DNA of 57,716 bases from Limivivens sp034101475 (GTDB taxonomy: Bacteria; Bacillota; Clostridia; Lachnospirales; Lachnospiraceae): contig JAXEJQ010000013.1 of NCBI GenBank assembly GCA_034101475.1, positions 1 through 57,716 on the forward strand, read 5' to 3'. Positions 16,568 through 25,802 of this stretch are shown here, one piece after another (the stretch's first letter is position 1; every line of letters begins with the position of its first letter). The position numbers and the translations under genes were made by a program. The notes beneath the pieces were generated by a model. The model had not been told where the DNA came from. It did no database searches and saw nothing but the letters and a program-made list of their open reading frames with translations.

Positions 16568-17569
16568 ATGAGAGCGACCATCAAAGATATTGCTGAACAC
16601 TGTAACGTTTCTGTAGGAACTGTTGACAGAGCCCTGAATGATCGTCCGGGAATCAGTCAGAAAACAAAGGAAAAAATTCTCCAGGCTGTTGAAGAACTGG
16701 ACTATCATCCCAATTATATGGGCAGAAGCCTTGCCCGTGGAAAAACCATGACCATTGGCGTGGTCTGTTTTGACCTGTATAACAATTTTTTCCCCGAGCT
16801 GATTGACACCATTGAAGCCCGTGCAAAAGAAAAAGGGTATTTCATCCATTTGATTTTGACTCACAGGGATTTTTCTCTGGAGAAGGGCGGCCTGAATTAT
16901 TTGTATGAACGCCAGGTAGACGGCATTATCCTTTTTCCTATCGGACTGAGCAAACGTTATATCGATGAATTAAAGAAAATGAAAATCCCCATTGTGACCA
17001 TCTACAATAAGCTGGACAGCAGCTTCCCCTTTGTGGGGGTTGATGACCGATCGGCCATGGAAGATGCGGTAAAGTTTCTTTATGAAAAGGGTTACCGAAC
17101 CATCCTTTATTTAACGCCCGACATGGAGCTGCAGGAGGAAGCCGGACTAAACACTTACACACTGCGCCAACGGGCCGATGGCTACTTAAACGGTATGAGC
17201 CAATGCGGACTTGCCAATGCGAAAATTCTGGCAAAGGGCAGTCTGGAAGAAAAACTTGATCATTTTCTTGCTTCTAACCGTTTCCTGGAAAAAACCGCTG
17301 TTCTATGCCTGTGTGATTCTTATGCAATCAAAGCGTTAACGTATCTGCAGGGAAAGGGCATCCAGGTTCCCGGACAGGTCGGCCTCATGGGCTACGATGA
17401 CATTGAACCCTTAAAATACATTCATCCCAGAATAGCGACAATTAAGTATTCCGTACTGCGCATGGGGCAGACTGCCATTGATCTTTTATTTGAATGCATG
17501 GGCAATCCGGAATGCTCCAGGGAGTATCTTCTGGATTACACGATTGTAGACGGCGAAAGTTTAACCTGA
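16568..17569 (+). CDS. LacI-family transcriptional regulator
   Basis: 333 aa. N-terminal LacI helix-turn-helix (TIKDIAEHCNVSVGTVDRAL, then ALNDRPGISQKTKEKI), hinge region and a periplasmic-binding-like effector domain starting at MTIGVVCFDLY and ending with IEPLKYIHPRIATI. Normal length. It is the first gene of a set with an ADP-ribosylglycohydrolase and a sugar importer and probably represses them until an imported glycoside binds. A 14-bp palindrome upstream of the next gene and a half-matching sequence over its own start fit an operator. The ribosome binding site is weak (ggtgatgac). Confidence 0.9.
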   Translation: MRATIKDIAEHCNVSVGTVDRALNDRPGISQKTKEKILQAVEELDYHPNYMGRSLARGKTMTIGVVCFDLYNNFFPELIDTIEARAKEKGYFIHLILTHRDFSLEKGGLNYLYERQVDGIILFPIGLSKRYIDELKKMKIPIVTIYNKLDSSFPFVGVDDRSAMEDAVKFLYEKGYRTILYLTPDMELQEEAGLNTYTLRQRADGYLNGMSQCGLANAKILAKGSLEEKLDHFLASNRFLEKTAVLCLCDSYAIKALTYLQGKGIQVPGQVGLMGYDDIEPLKYIHPRIATIKYSVLRMGQTAIDLLFECMGNPECSREYLLDYTIVDGESLT

Positions 17570-17615
17570 ATCTTAAAACAGATATTTGTATATCTGTTTT
17601 AAATTTTAAAAATAT

Positions 17616-17629
17616 CGTGTGCGCACACG
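17616..17629. promoter_or_regulatory. Perfect LacI-type operator palindrome
   Basis: CGTGTGCGCACACG, a 14-bp perfect palindrome with central CG typical of LacI-family sites, between the regulator gene and the glycohydrolase gene, about 40 nt before the start codon of the latter. Confidence 0.7.
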
Positions 17630-17670
17630 TTATAAATTTTACACAAAAAAACTATAAAAGGAGGTTGCTT

Positions 17671-19017
17671 ATGAAAATCAGAGAGGTAACTTATGTTCCT
17701 TTCTCTGCCACTCTTCTTCAGGAAAAAGTCGATGATCTGACCAGGTACTTAAGACTTTCTGCGGAATTTGGCTGCAGCCAGGAAGGGCGCAGAATCTTTG
17801 AGGAGTTTGAACAGGGACTTGATGAAAAGATTGCGGAATTTCAGAATCTTGTTCTGGCTCAGGCAGATCCGGATGAGCCGGATGATCTGGAAAGCATAAA
17901 AGCGCTCCGTCCCAAGGGTCCGAGGAGAATGACGGATACGGTCCCTGCTGATTATCCGGACCGGCTGCGAGGTGCTTTCTACGGAAGGATGGCCGGATGC
18001 ACCCTGGGCGCTGCACTGGAATTCAATCCGGTTGAAACCATGAAAGCCTGGGCAGAGTATTTCGGAGATGAATATCCGCTGACAGATTACTGGAGCCACA
18101 TCAAAGATCCCATGAATCCCCATTATATCACCGGGAAAAAGATTGACCTGACAAAAGACCATATGGATGCGGTTCCCCCGGATGATGATACCATTTACAC
18201 CCTGCTCGGGCTTCTGATTCTGGAACAATATGGAATGAATTTTACCCATCAGGACATGGCTGCAGTCTGGAATCGTTATCTTCCCATCGAAGGCTCCAAT
18301 GGAAGCCGCGGCTGCTACTGGGGAGAACGGAATATGATGCTGAATTTCCAGAAGGGAATGACTCTACCGGAAGCCGGCATCGCCGGAAATCCCAACCTTC
18401 AGAATATCGCCGGATGGACCAGGGCGGATGCCTACGGTTTTTCCTGTCCCGGCTGGCCGGAAAAAGCAGCCGAGCTGGCGTATAAGGACTGTTCTATCAA
18501 TCACAGACGAAACGGGGTATACGGCTCCATGTTTATGGCTGCTGCCATTTCAGCTGCTTTTGTTGTGGATGATCCCATGGAAGCGGTCCGAATCGGTCTG
18601 ACTGAAATTCCTGAAAACTGCCTCTTTGCCGAAGCTATTCGCTGGGCTCTGGACAACAAATCCAAAAATTATCAGGAAGCCTATGAAAAAACCTGGAAAG
18701 TCTACGATGGGATGTTTAATGGAAGCGCTGTCACCAATGCCATTCATGTTGTAATGGGGCTCGATATCGGAGAAAAAGATTTCACAAAAACAATTGGAGA
18801 AACCATCGCCATGAGCGGCGACAATGACTGCACCGGCGCCACTGCCGGCAGTATCGTCGGAGCAGTGATCGGGAAAAAACAGATTCCGGAAAACTGGACA
18901 GCACCCTTCCAGGGAAGAATGCATATTTATTTAAAGGAGCATCCCGAGTACCTGGAAATTGAAGACGTCTGCAGACGCTTTGAAGCCCTTGCTGAGAAGT
19001 TCGTAAATGAAAAGTAA
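17671..19017 (+). CDS. ADP-ribosylglycohydrolase-family protein
   Basis: 448 aa from the ATG at 17671 (AAAAGGAGG 7 nt upstream). After a ~85-residue helical N-terminal extension the ARH/DraG-type fold begins with LRGAFYGRMAGCTLGAALE. Metal-binding motifs are present: the acidic triad in PPDDDTIYTLLGLL and GDNDCTGATAGSIVGAVIG near the C-terminus. Family enzymes hydrolyse N- or O-glycosidic bonds of ADP-ribose using Mg2+. Here the gene lies between a LacI regulator and a complete sugar-type import set, so it more likely cleaves an imported ribosyl or nucleoside-like glycoside than a protein modification. No signal peptide, so cytoplasmic. Confidence 0.85.
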   Translation: MKIREVTYVPFSATLLQEKVDDLTRYLRLSAEFGCSQEGRRIFEEFEQGLDEKIAEFQNLVLAQADPDEPDDLESIKALRPKGPRRMTDTVPADYPDRLRGAFYGRMAGCTLGAALEFNPVETMKAWAEYFGDEYPLTDYWSHIKDPMNPHYITGKKIDLTKDHMDAVPPDDDTIYTLLGLLILEQYGMNFTHQDMAAVWNRYLPIEGSNGSRGCYWGERNMMLNFQKGMTLPEAGIAGNPNLQNIAGWTRADAYGFSCPGWPEKAAELAYKDCSINHRRNGVYGSMFMAAAISAAFVVDDPMEAVRIGLTEIPENCLFAEAIRWALDNKSKNYQEAYEKTWKVYDGMFNGSAVTNAIHVVMGLDIGEKDFTKTIGETIAMSGDNDCTGATAGSIVGAVIGKKQIPENWTAPFQGRMHIYLKEHPEYLEIEDVCRRFEALAEKFVNEK

Positions 19018-19050
19018 AATCCGTATACAGAGCAAAAAGGAGGAACACTC

Positions 19051-20349
19051 ATGAATAAAAAATTCTTATCGATGATCCTGACAACTGCTATGGCAGCATC
19101 CCTGCTTCCCGGAGCTGCAGCTTTTGCGGAGGAATCTGCCACACTTACCATCTGGGATACCTTTGTGGATGGTTCCCTGGGACAGGCACAGGAGAATATT
19201 GTCGCCGCATTTGAGGAAGCAAACCCGAACGTAACGGTGGAACGTGTTCCAAAGGAGCTTTCCGTTCTTGAAGAAACGCTGAAAGCTGCCTTTATGGCCG
19301 GAGACGCACCGGATCTGATTTATCTTGAGGCAGGTATCGGTACTGTCGGAAACTATGTAAAAGCCGGTTATTATGAGGATCTGACTGCCGCCTACGAACA
19401 GTATGGCTGGAAAGACAGCATTATGTCCGCCTGCTGGGAGATCCCCAGTGCAGACAATTTCATCTGGGGTGTGGGCAATGAAATGGAAACCATGAGTCTC
19501 TATGTTAATCAGGATATTTTTGACGAACTCGGTCTGGCTCAGCCGAAAACAGTAGAGGAACTGACTGCAGATATGCAGATCATCCAGGATGCCGGCTATC
19601 ATGTGCTGGCAAATACCCTGGACTCTGCCTGGTACAATAATATGAATTTTATCGGCACAATCCTGTACGCTTTCATGAGCCAGGAAGAAATTGCGGACTG
19701 TATGAACAACGATGGTTCCTGGGATAAGGATTCGGTGCGCGCTGCTGTCTCCTGCATCAAGGACTGGCTTGACAAAGGCTATTTCCCGTCTCATCCGGAA
19801 GTAGACGGTGACCAGGAGCAAATGTTCTTCAGCGGCGAATATGCCTGCTGGGTTACCGGAAACTGGGAAGTGGGAAATCTGACCGAAAAAACAGATTTCA
19901 ACACCTCCATTTATCCCTTCCCGGGTTCAGAAACCTGTGCGGACGGAGGCTCTCAGGTGAACTTTGCCGGCGGCGCCTACCTGGTATATTCCGGTTCCGA
20001 AGTAAAGGATACGGTTTATCAGTTTATTGACTTCTCCGTGAATAATCCGGATACCGCAAAAATCTGGGCGGAAGTCGGCGGAACCATGCCGCCTTATACA
20101 CAGGAATACGATGTTGATCTGTCACCTCTGGCAGAGCGTGTCGTGGAACTGCTGGGCGATGAATCCCTTCAGAATACAGCCGGTATCAATATGTGGCTGG
20201 GTACCAACTCCTTTGATTTCTTCTCAGAAGCCGGTCAGAAGCTTGTCATCGGCGCTTTGGATGTGGATTCCTTTATCGCAGAAGCCGATGCTGCCAAAGA
20301 CAAAGATGTTGAAACAGGACTCACGAAAGGTTCCTTTAAAGTAAAGTAA
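19051..20349 (+). CDS. ABC transporter extracellular solute-binding protein (family 1)
   Basis: 432 aa. AAAAGGAGG precedes the ATG by 8 nt. A signal peptide MNKKFLSMILTTAMAASLLP ends in AFA-EE with no lipobox cysteine, so cleavage by signal peptidase I is expected; attachment at the cell surface is then unclear for a Gram-positive. The mature protein has the SBP_bac_1 fold with LTIWDTFVDGS, FMAGDAPDLIYLEAG and VNNPDTAKIWAEVGGTMP. It delivers the substrate of this LacI-controlled operon to the two permeases downstream. Confidence 0.9.
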   Translation: MNKKFLSMILTTAMAASLLPGAAAFAEESATLTIWDTFVDGSLGQAQENIVAAFEEANPNVTVERVPKELSVLEETLKAAFMAGDAPDLIYLEAGIGTVGNYVKAGYYEDLTAAYEQYGWKDSIMSACWEIPSADNFIWGVGNEMETMSLYVNQDIFDELGLAQPKTVEELTADMQIIQDAGYHVLANTLDSAWYNNMNFIGTILYAFMSQEEIADCMNNDGSWDKDSVRAAVSCIKDWLDKGYFPSHPEVDGDQEQMFFSGEYACWVTGNWEVGNLTEKTDFNTSIYPFPGSETCADGGSQVNFAGGAYLVYSGSEVKDTVYQFIDFSVNNPDTAKIWAEVGGTMPPYTQEYDVDLSPLAERVVELLGDESLQNTAGINMWLGTNSFDFFSEAGQKLVIGALDVDSFIAEADAAKDKDVETGLTKGSFKVK

Positions 20350-20352
20350 AAT

Positions 20353-20524
20353 GATGTTGGAGTCAAAAAATGCCATATGGATTGTTTCTCCCACAATCCT
20401 GCCCAATATCTGGATATCGTAGGACATACATCCCACGTTTATCCTCATAGGAAAGCGGGTCAATTAGTCATAGAACCACTTATGCGCGAGCGCATCGTGG
20501 TTCATGACTTTTGACCCTGGCATC
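20353..20524. repeat. Palindrome-containing element inside the importer operon, family B
   Basis: Starts GATGTTGGAGTCAAAA and ends TTTTGACCCTGGCATC, matching the ends of the 65-bp elements at 33.8 and 54.2 kb, but the interior is longer (172 nt) and includes a separate hairpin AACCACTTATGCG / CGCATCGTGGTT. No target duplication is visible. It occupies the gap between the binding protein and permease genes. Confidence 0.6.
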
Positions 20525-20584
20525 ATCAGAAGAGCTGATGGCTCATAATAGAATCCTGAAACATTCAGGAGGAGGTTGGGTGCT

Positions 20585-21484
20585 TTGCAAAAACAAATCT
20601 TCAAAAAATCACTGTACAGGAATCAGGTCATTATGGGGTATGTTCTGATTATTCCTGCATTTATCTTTTTTTGTGTATTTTTTGGATACAGCCTGATACA
20701 GGCCATCCATTACAGCACCCTGGACTGGGATGGGGTGACCCAGGCCGTTTATGTAGGTGCGCAGAATTACATAAATCTTCTCCAGGATCCGGTATTCTGG
20801 AAAGCGTTTTTAAACAATATTTTTTATACCATCGGTATTCTGGCATTCGGTGTCGCTCCCGGATTATTTCTGGCCTATTTGCTCTCCCGGCCGCATATCA
20901 AGGGACGCACTTTATTCCGATCCGTTTATTTTTTCCCAAGGATCATATCGGCCGTTGTTTATGGAGCTGTATGGAAATGGATCTATGATCCCAGGAACGG
21001 CCTTTTGTCAATGATCATTGATCTTCTGGGCGGAAACGGATCTGATTTTGCGATTACAGGAAATGTAAAAACAGCAATGCTCGCAATTACCATAACCGGA
21101 GGCTGGACCTACTTTGGCTTTTGTATGGTCATCTTTATCGCTGCCTTTATGGGAACGGATCTGGAACTGGAAGAAGCCGCCAAATTAGACGGAGCCAACA
21201 GCCTGCAGCTGTTCTCCCGCGTGACACTGCCCCAGATTCGCCCCGTCATAAATATGGTCTTCGTCTATACCGTAATCGACAGCTTTAAGGTTTACGACCT
21301 GGTACTGGTCATGACCAGCGGCGGACCAAACGATGCCACCCAGATTATGACCTATTATATCTACAAACAGGCCTTTACGTTCAATCGCTTCGGATACGGA
21401 TCTGCCGCGGCGATAATGCTTGGTATTTTTATGGTACTTTTTACGGTTCTCTTTAACAAATATGCAGAAAAGGGGGATACCTGA
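20585..21484 (+). CDS. Sugar ABC transporter permease (MsmF/UgpA type)
   Basis: 299 aa from a TTG at 20585, 9 nt after GGAGG; an in-frame TTG at 20576 is too near the site. Six transmembrane helices and the BPD_transp_1 EAA loop EEAAKLDGANSLQLFSRVTLP, which docks on the ATPase. It ends with an overlapping TGATG shared with the next permease. No ATPase gene is nearby, as usual for importers that share an MsmX-type ATPase. Confidence 0.88.
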   Translation: MQKQIFKKSLYRNQVIMGYVLIIPAFIFFCVFFGYSLIQAIHYSTLDWDGVTQAVYVGAQNYINLLQDPVFWKAFLNNIFYTIGILAFGVAPGLFLAYLLSRPHIKGRTLFRSVYFFPRIISAVVYGAVWKWIYDPRNGLLSMIIDLLGGNGSDFAITGNVKTAMLAITITGGWTYFGFCMVIFIAAFMGTDLELEEAAKLDGANSLQLFSRVTLPQIRPVINMVFVYTVIDSFKVYDLVLVMTSGGPNDATQIMTYYIYKQAFTFNRFGYGSAAAIMLGIFMVLFTVLFNKYAEKGDT

Positions 21485-22335
21485 TGCTGACAAAACAAAG
21501 CAAAAAGACAAATAAGATCATACTTGGTATCCTGACCTATACCATATTGATCCTTACTTTGATCTATACTCTGATTCCCTTCGCAACCATATTGCTGACT
21601 TCCTTTCGTACCGCCAAGGATGCTGTCAGAGGTCCCTTTACCTGGCCCCACGATTGGAGTATTATCAGCAACTATATCGAAGCCTGGCAAATCGGAAAAT
21701 TCAGCCATTATCTGCTGAACAGTCTCTATATGATGGTTTTCACCGTACTTGGCACTCTGGTTGTAGCCACTCTGGCCGGATACTCTTTCGCCAAATTCCG
21801 CTATCCTGGGAAAAAAATCCTGTACTATGTACTGCTGATCGGTATGATGATCCCGTTTCAGACAATTATGCTTCCCTTGTATTTTACTTTAAAATCAATG
21901 GGCCTTCTGAATTCTCTGACAGGAATCGCACTGCTTTCCATCGGTACCGGAGAAGGTTTCGCCATCATGATGATGCGGTCCTTTTTTGTCTCAATTCCGG
22001 ATTCCATGATTGAAGCTGCAAGGCTGGACGGATGTTCCGAAGTGCAGGTTCTGGCAAGGGTCGTTCTTCCCAACACGTTTCCGGCCTGGTCATCCTTGAT
22101 CGTCATTACCGCAATGGGCTCCTGGAACAATCTTCTTGCACCGATGATCTATATCTTCAAACAGGAAAAATATCCGATTCCCTATGCGCTGTACGCTTTC
22201 CAGTCTGCCCATACCACAGACTATCAGCTGCTGGCAGCCGGAATGATGATTTCGATCATTCCAATTGTAATCGTCTATATTCTCTTCCAAAGCAGTTTTC
22301 AGAACGGACTTATGGCCGGTGCCGTAAAGGGGTAA
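21484..22335 (+). CDS. Sugar ABC transporter permease (MsmG/UgpE type)
   Basis: 283 aa, coupled to the preceding gene by a TGATG overlap. Six helices and the EAA motif IEAARLDGCSEVQVLARVVL. The C-terminus LFQSSFQNGLMAGAVKG is typical of the MalG-like partner. With the preceding permease it forms the channel of the LacI-controlled importer. This is the last gene of that operon; a weak stem near 22335-22365 may terminate it. Confidence 0.9.
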   Translation: MLTKQSKKTNKIILGILTYTILILTLIYTLIPFATILLTSFRTAKDAVRGPFTWPHDWSIISNYIEAWQIGKFSHYLLNSLYMMVFTVLGTLVVATLAGYSFAKFRYPGKKILYYVLLIGMMIPFQTIMLPLYFTLKSMGLLNSLTGIALLSIGTGEGFAIMMMRSFFVSIPDSMIEAARLDGCSEVQVLARVVLPNTFPAWSSLIVITAMGSWNNLLAPMIYIFKQEKYPIPYALYAFQSAHTTDYQLLAAGMMISIIPIVIVYILFQSSFQNGLMAGAVKG

Positions 22336-22846
22336 CAGGAACTTCCGTCCATCCGGAGTTCTGTATTCTCTCCCTTCCAGGCAGAACGGTCTCGTGTGTT
22401 CTCCATGTATTCTGCGCATCAGAATGGGAAGAATCCGCCTGTTCCTGCGCAGAATGCATCTGATTATCAAAGTTTCTGATTTTGTATCTGTTCAGTACCT
22501 TCACAGATACCTGATTTTCTCATTATCATTTGACCACCCGGTTTTCCCGCACAATTTCACGCACAAAAGAACCGCAACGGTAGAATTTTCAATCCAATCG
22601 TCCAATCTTCTATTTTAATCTTTCTATTTCTCTGGATTTTTCTATTTTTTCGTATTATAATGAGCCTTACGTTATGATGAGCCAAGGGACAAAGGAACAT
22701 AAAAATACATGCTTGCAGATACACGCTACGCGAGGATACGCAGGGATTCGGATTCGTAGCTTGTCTGCTTTGCAAACCTGAATCCCGCACTAAGACTCGC
22801 GAGCGAGTGTACTGACAAAATCTACTTACACGGAGGTACTGCTGCT
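22336..22846. other. Non-coding gap with a diverged family A repeat
   Basis: No supported gene in these 511 bases. At about 22670-22712 the plus strand carries TGAGCCAAGGGACAAAGGA and ACATAAAAATACATGC, a diverged copy of one arm of the palindrome at 15061-15150. The sequence after it, up to about 22800, contains further short inverted segments (GATTCGGATTC, GACTCGCGAGCGAGTG) but no full second arm. Confidence 0.55.
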
Positions 22847-23773
22847 ATGTCACACTTTACTCTTACTCCCATTCGATTCGTTCTCACCCCAAAAAGGTAC
22901 GCTGGTCTTTTCATCATCGGTGCCGGCATCTGCTGGGGCATCATCGGTCTGTTTTCCAATCTTCTCTCCGCAGGCGGCTGCAGCCCGGTACAGATCACCT
23001 TTCTGCGCAGTCTGATCACCGCCGTTTGTCTCTGGATCTGGCTCGCTCTCACAGATCGCCGAAAGCTGAAAATCCATTTGAAGGATCTCTGGATGTTTCT
23101 CGGTACCGGGATGCTGAGTATCGTACTATTCAATGTCCTCTACTTTATGACCATCGAATCCACAACACTTTCCCTGGCTGTCATTCTGCTCTATACCGCT
23201 CCATGCTTTGTCATGATTCTCTCGGCAATCCTTTTCCGTGAAAAAATAACGCCCAGGAAAGCCGGTGCTTTCCTGCTGGCACTCCTGGGCTGCGCATGTA
23301 CCACCGGGGGACTGGATGCCTCATCTTTTTCCGTTTTTGGCATTCTGACCGGAGTAGGCTCCGGCTTTTGCTATGCACTCTATACCATTTTCGGAAATAT
23401 TGCGCTGAAAAAATACCACCCTCTGACAGTAACCTCCTATACCTTCCTGATCGCCAGCCTGACCCTGCTGCCATTCTGCGATATCGCAGTTCTGCCGGAA
23501 ATGCTGTCTGCCGGAAATTTATATCTCCCGGCCCTGGCTCTCGGACTGCTGTCCACCCTGACTCCGTTTCTGCTGTATACCGCAGGACTGCGCTATATTG
23601 ATGGAGGGAAAGCCTCCGTAATGGCGTTTGTCGAACCTATGGTAGGAACCCTGGTGGGGATCTGCTTCCTGCATGAACCGCTGACACTCATCGGAATGGC
23701 CGGAGTCACTTTGATGTTTGGTTCTATTGTTCTGCTGAATCTTCATCCCCGTCCCCGCAGAACCTGCGCCTGA
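22847..23773 (+). CDS. DMT-superfamily transporter (EamA)
   Basis: 308 aa, start after CGGAGGTACTGCTGCT. Ten hydrophobic helices in two EamA repeats; the first begins GLFIIGAGICWGIIGLFSNLL and the second GILTGVGSGFCYALYTIFGN, with the usual conserved C-terminal EPMVGTLVGICFLHEPL. Such proteins export metabolites or amino acids; the substrate cannot be told from sequence. It converges on a NiaR-type regulator; no link between them is shown. Monocistronic by layout. Confidence 0.88.
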   Translation: MSHFTLTPIRFVLTPKRYAGLFIIGAGICWGIIGLFSNLLSAGGCSPVQITFLRSLITAVCLWIWLALTDRRKLKIHLKDLWMFLGTGMLSIVLFNVLYFMTIESTTLSLAVILLYTAPCFVMILSAILFREKITPRKAGAFLLALLGCACTTGGLDASSFSVFGILTGVGSGFCYALYTIFGNIALKKYHPLTVTSYTFLIASLTLLPFCDIAVLPEMLSAGNLYLPALALGLLSTLTPFLLYTAGLRYIDGGKASVMAFVEPMVGTLVGICFLHEPLTLIGMAGVTLMFGSIVLLNLHPRPRRTCA

Positions 23774-23786
23774 AAACGCCTGTCAG

Positions 23787-23821
23787 GAGCAGGCCTGCAG
23801 TATGTACTGCACAGCCTGCTC
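23787..23821. terminator. Hairpin between convergent genes
   Basis: GAGCAGGC ... GCCTGCTC with an inner CTGCAGT/ACTGCAC pairing. No T tract on the plus side; it abuts the stop of the minus-strand repressor gene. Likely a shared transcription end. Confidence 0.5.
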
Positions 23822-24364
23822 TCAGTTCCAGAAATCTACCGGTTCAAAATTCCGCAGGGCTGCCAGAAATCCCTTTTCCTTTAAGGCTTTCTGAATCAGA
23901 TCCAGAGTTTTCTCCGAATCCGCTGCCACCGTATGATAATGATAATCATTGGTAATACGCATCAAAGGACTGGAGATTCCATTTTTCAGATTTTCCAGAT
24001 ATTCTGCCACTTCCCGGCGCGACCGAATTCCCATGGGTGCTTTGATCACCCCATAAACTTTGTGATAGACAAAAACATCCAGAATCTCTCCACCCTGATC
24101 CACAATGCAGTTCATCTCTTCCTCAATCTGCTGATCCGTATGCTGAACCTTAAAAATGCGAACAGCTTCTCTCTTTTTTTCCTGCAGCATATACCCTCTG
24201 TTCGTGGAAAGAATCTCTTCCTTCTGCGCCCTCAAAAGAGCAATATCCTGAACAATAACCTGTCTGCTCACCTGAAGCTTTCTGGCAAGTTCCGCTCCCG
24301 GTACCGGCTTTTGGCTCTGGGAAAGTATATTCAGCAGTTCCTGTCTGCGTGACGCTCCATCCAT
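23822..24364 (-). CDS. niaR: NiaR-type transcriptional repressor (HTH + 3H domain)
   Basis: 180 aa from the ATG at 24364; AAAGGA lies 11 nt upstream and the longer frame is not supported. An HTH_11 winged helix (RRQELLNILSQ, ARKLQVSRQVIVQDIALLRA) is followed by a 3H domain with its three conserved histidines in FVYHKVYG and in NDYHYHTV. In Firmicutes this protein represses niacin uptake and NAD synthesis genes when nicotinate binds the metal-loaded 3H domain. No NAD genes lie in the window, so its targets are elsewhere. Confidence 0.88.
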   Translation of the reverse strand: MDGASRRQELLNILSQSQKPVPGAELARKLQVSRQVIVQDIALLRAQKEEILSTNRGYMLQEKKREAVRIFKVQHTDQQIEEEMNCIVDQGGEILDVFVYHKVYGVIKAPMGIRSRREVAEYLENLKNGISSPLMRITNDYHYHTVAADSEKTLDLIQKALKEKGFLAALRNFEPVDFWN

Positions 24365-24475
24365 AGTAAACCAAATCCTTTCTATCTGTCTTTCTATCAT
24401 ACCTTGATTTTTTGTACCGGTCAATATTCTTCCTCCAAAACCTGCCCCTGGGCCCATTTGTCAGGCAGATCCTCT

Positions 24476-24520
24476 TAGAAAAGGAAGACCGTCTGCCGCG
24501 CATTCAGGCAAACGATCTTC
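24476..24520 (-). terminator. Terminator of the seven-gene Hsp70/AAA operon
   Basis: On the minus strand GAAGATCGTTTGCC pairs with GGCAGACGGTCTTC (some G-U pairs), followed by CTTTTC, directly after the last gene of the operon. Confidence 0.75.
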
Positions 24521-24526
24521 TCTCCA

Positions 24527-25627
24527 TCAGATCTCCCACAAGGGCTCTCTTTCCTCATTTTCGTACTGCCAGTTTTCTTCCTCCTCAAATTCCTCTCCCG
24601 GCGTCTCTTTTTCTGCTTCCTCTGCCTTTCGGTTCTTCAGCTTCTCGCGGATATTCCGGAAAATTTTCCTTGCCTTCGGGACGGCTTTCTCCTCTGTAAA
24701 CACCTGAAGTTTATCCAGAGCTGCTGCTGCCCCATATACTGCCGCAGTAGCAAAGCCTGTTCCAACCACACATGCGCCCAGGCTGAACAATACCATCATC
24801 GGTGTCGAAACCGCTTCTCCGATCAGGAAGTTGTAAAGAAGCTCTGCAAATGCAATCATTCCAAAACCGCAGGCATAAAACAAAATCAATAGTACCAGAA
24901 TCTCCACAACCAGCATGATCGTCTCCAGGACACTCTCTGCACCTTCCTCAGAAGCCTTCGAGATCTCAGTAACAGCCTGCCCCTGGGCTCCCACATCCTG
25001 TCCGATCACTTCCGGATACAGAGCCAGCTGTCCGTCAGCCTCCCCACTGACACTGGCTGCATAGATGCTGGCTGCCGTCACCAGCCACTGATCTTCCTTT
25101 GACCATTTCTCATTTCCTGCCGGTTCTTCTCCGGATAACTCCTCTTCTGCCGCCTTCAGGAACTGGTTCATCTCCTTTACAGCCAGAATACAGGCTTCAC
25201 CATAAAGAATCTGATACAGCCCCTCTTTCATCTCCTCCTCCGGAAGTTCTGCCAGAAACCTCGCCATTTCGCCGGTCATATCCGCATATTCCAAATCCTT
25301 ATGCAGGATCTGATACAGGCTCATAAGAAAACCTTTTTTCTGAGCGGTGGACATATTTTGGGTACACTCCTGAATCTTATCCTGAAGCAGGGCATCCACG
25401 TCGCCCATTTCCGTATAATACCGGACCTCCGCCGCACCATTCCGGATCCCGGCCTTCATCTTCCCGCAGGCACGGGTCAGTTCCTCTGTACTTTTATCCG
25501 GGCAGATCTGCTGAAGCGCCTGAATCAGTTCCTCTTCTTTCATTTCCTCTTCCGAAAGAAGAGATACCAGCTGCTTCCGGATCGCCTTGATTTTTTCGAT
25601 CTGTCCGTTTTCTTTCTCTTCTGCCAT
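24527..25627 (-). CDS. Uncharacterised two-TM membrane protein, last gene of Hsp70/AAA operon
   Basis: 366 aa from the ATG at 25627 with AAAGGAGG 7 nt upstream. No family recognised. The first ~190 residues are helical and charged (repeated EEEMKEEE-type stretches), followed by a soluble segment, two hydrophobic helices (about residues 237-270 and 275-305, LETIMLVVEILVLLILFYA and MMVLFSLGACVVGTGFA) and a C-terminal tail of ~60 residues, first basic and then very acidic. No signal peptide, so both ends are probably cytoplasmic. The 175-nt gap to the AAA gene contains TATAAT on the minus strand, so an internal promoter is possible. Likely the membrane anchor of the system. Confidence 0.7.
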   Translation of the reverse strand: MAEEKENGQIEKIKAIRKQLVSLLSEEEMKEEELIQALQQICPDKSTEELTRACGKMKAGIRNGAAEVRYYTEMGDVDALLQDKIQECTQNMSTAQKKGFLMSLYQILHKDLEYADMTGEMARFLAELPEEEMKEGLYQILYGEACILAVKEMNQFLKAAEEELSGEEPAGNEKWSKEDQWLVTAASIYAASVSGEADGQLALYPEVIGQDVGAQGQAVTEISKASEEGAESVLETIMLVVEILVLLILFYACGFGMIAFAELLYNFLIGEAVSTPMMVLFSLGACVVGTGFATAAVYGAAAALDKLQVFTEEKAVPKARKIFRNIREKLKNRKAEEAEKETPGEEFEEEENWQYENEEREPLWEI

Positions 25628-25802
25628 CTTTCTGCCTCCTTTATGGTCCTGATTCACAGGTTCACCGAAAATGCGAAAACCATCTCTCAAGAGTAAAGCC
25701 GGCGATCCGTTTCCGCCTGTTTCATCGGCTGTGAATCATAACTTTTATGACCTCATTATACAGGATCTTCCAAAAAGAAGTGCACCTTCCGGTATGGCAA
25801 AT

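Noticed and set aside
19051..22335. Importer called incomplete because an ATPase gene is missing
   Set aside because: Carbohydrate importers of this family in Firmicutes commonly share a distant MsmX-type ATPase; absence here is not evidence of loss.
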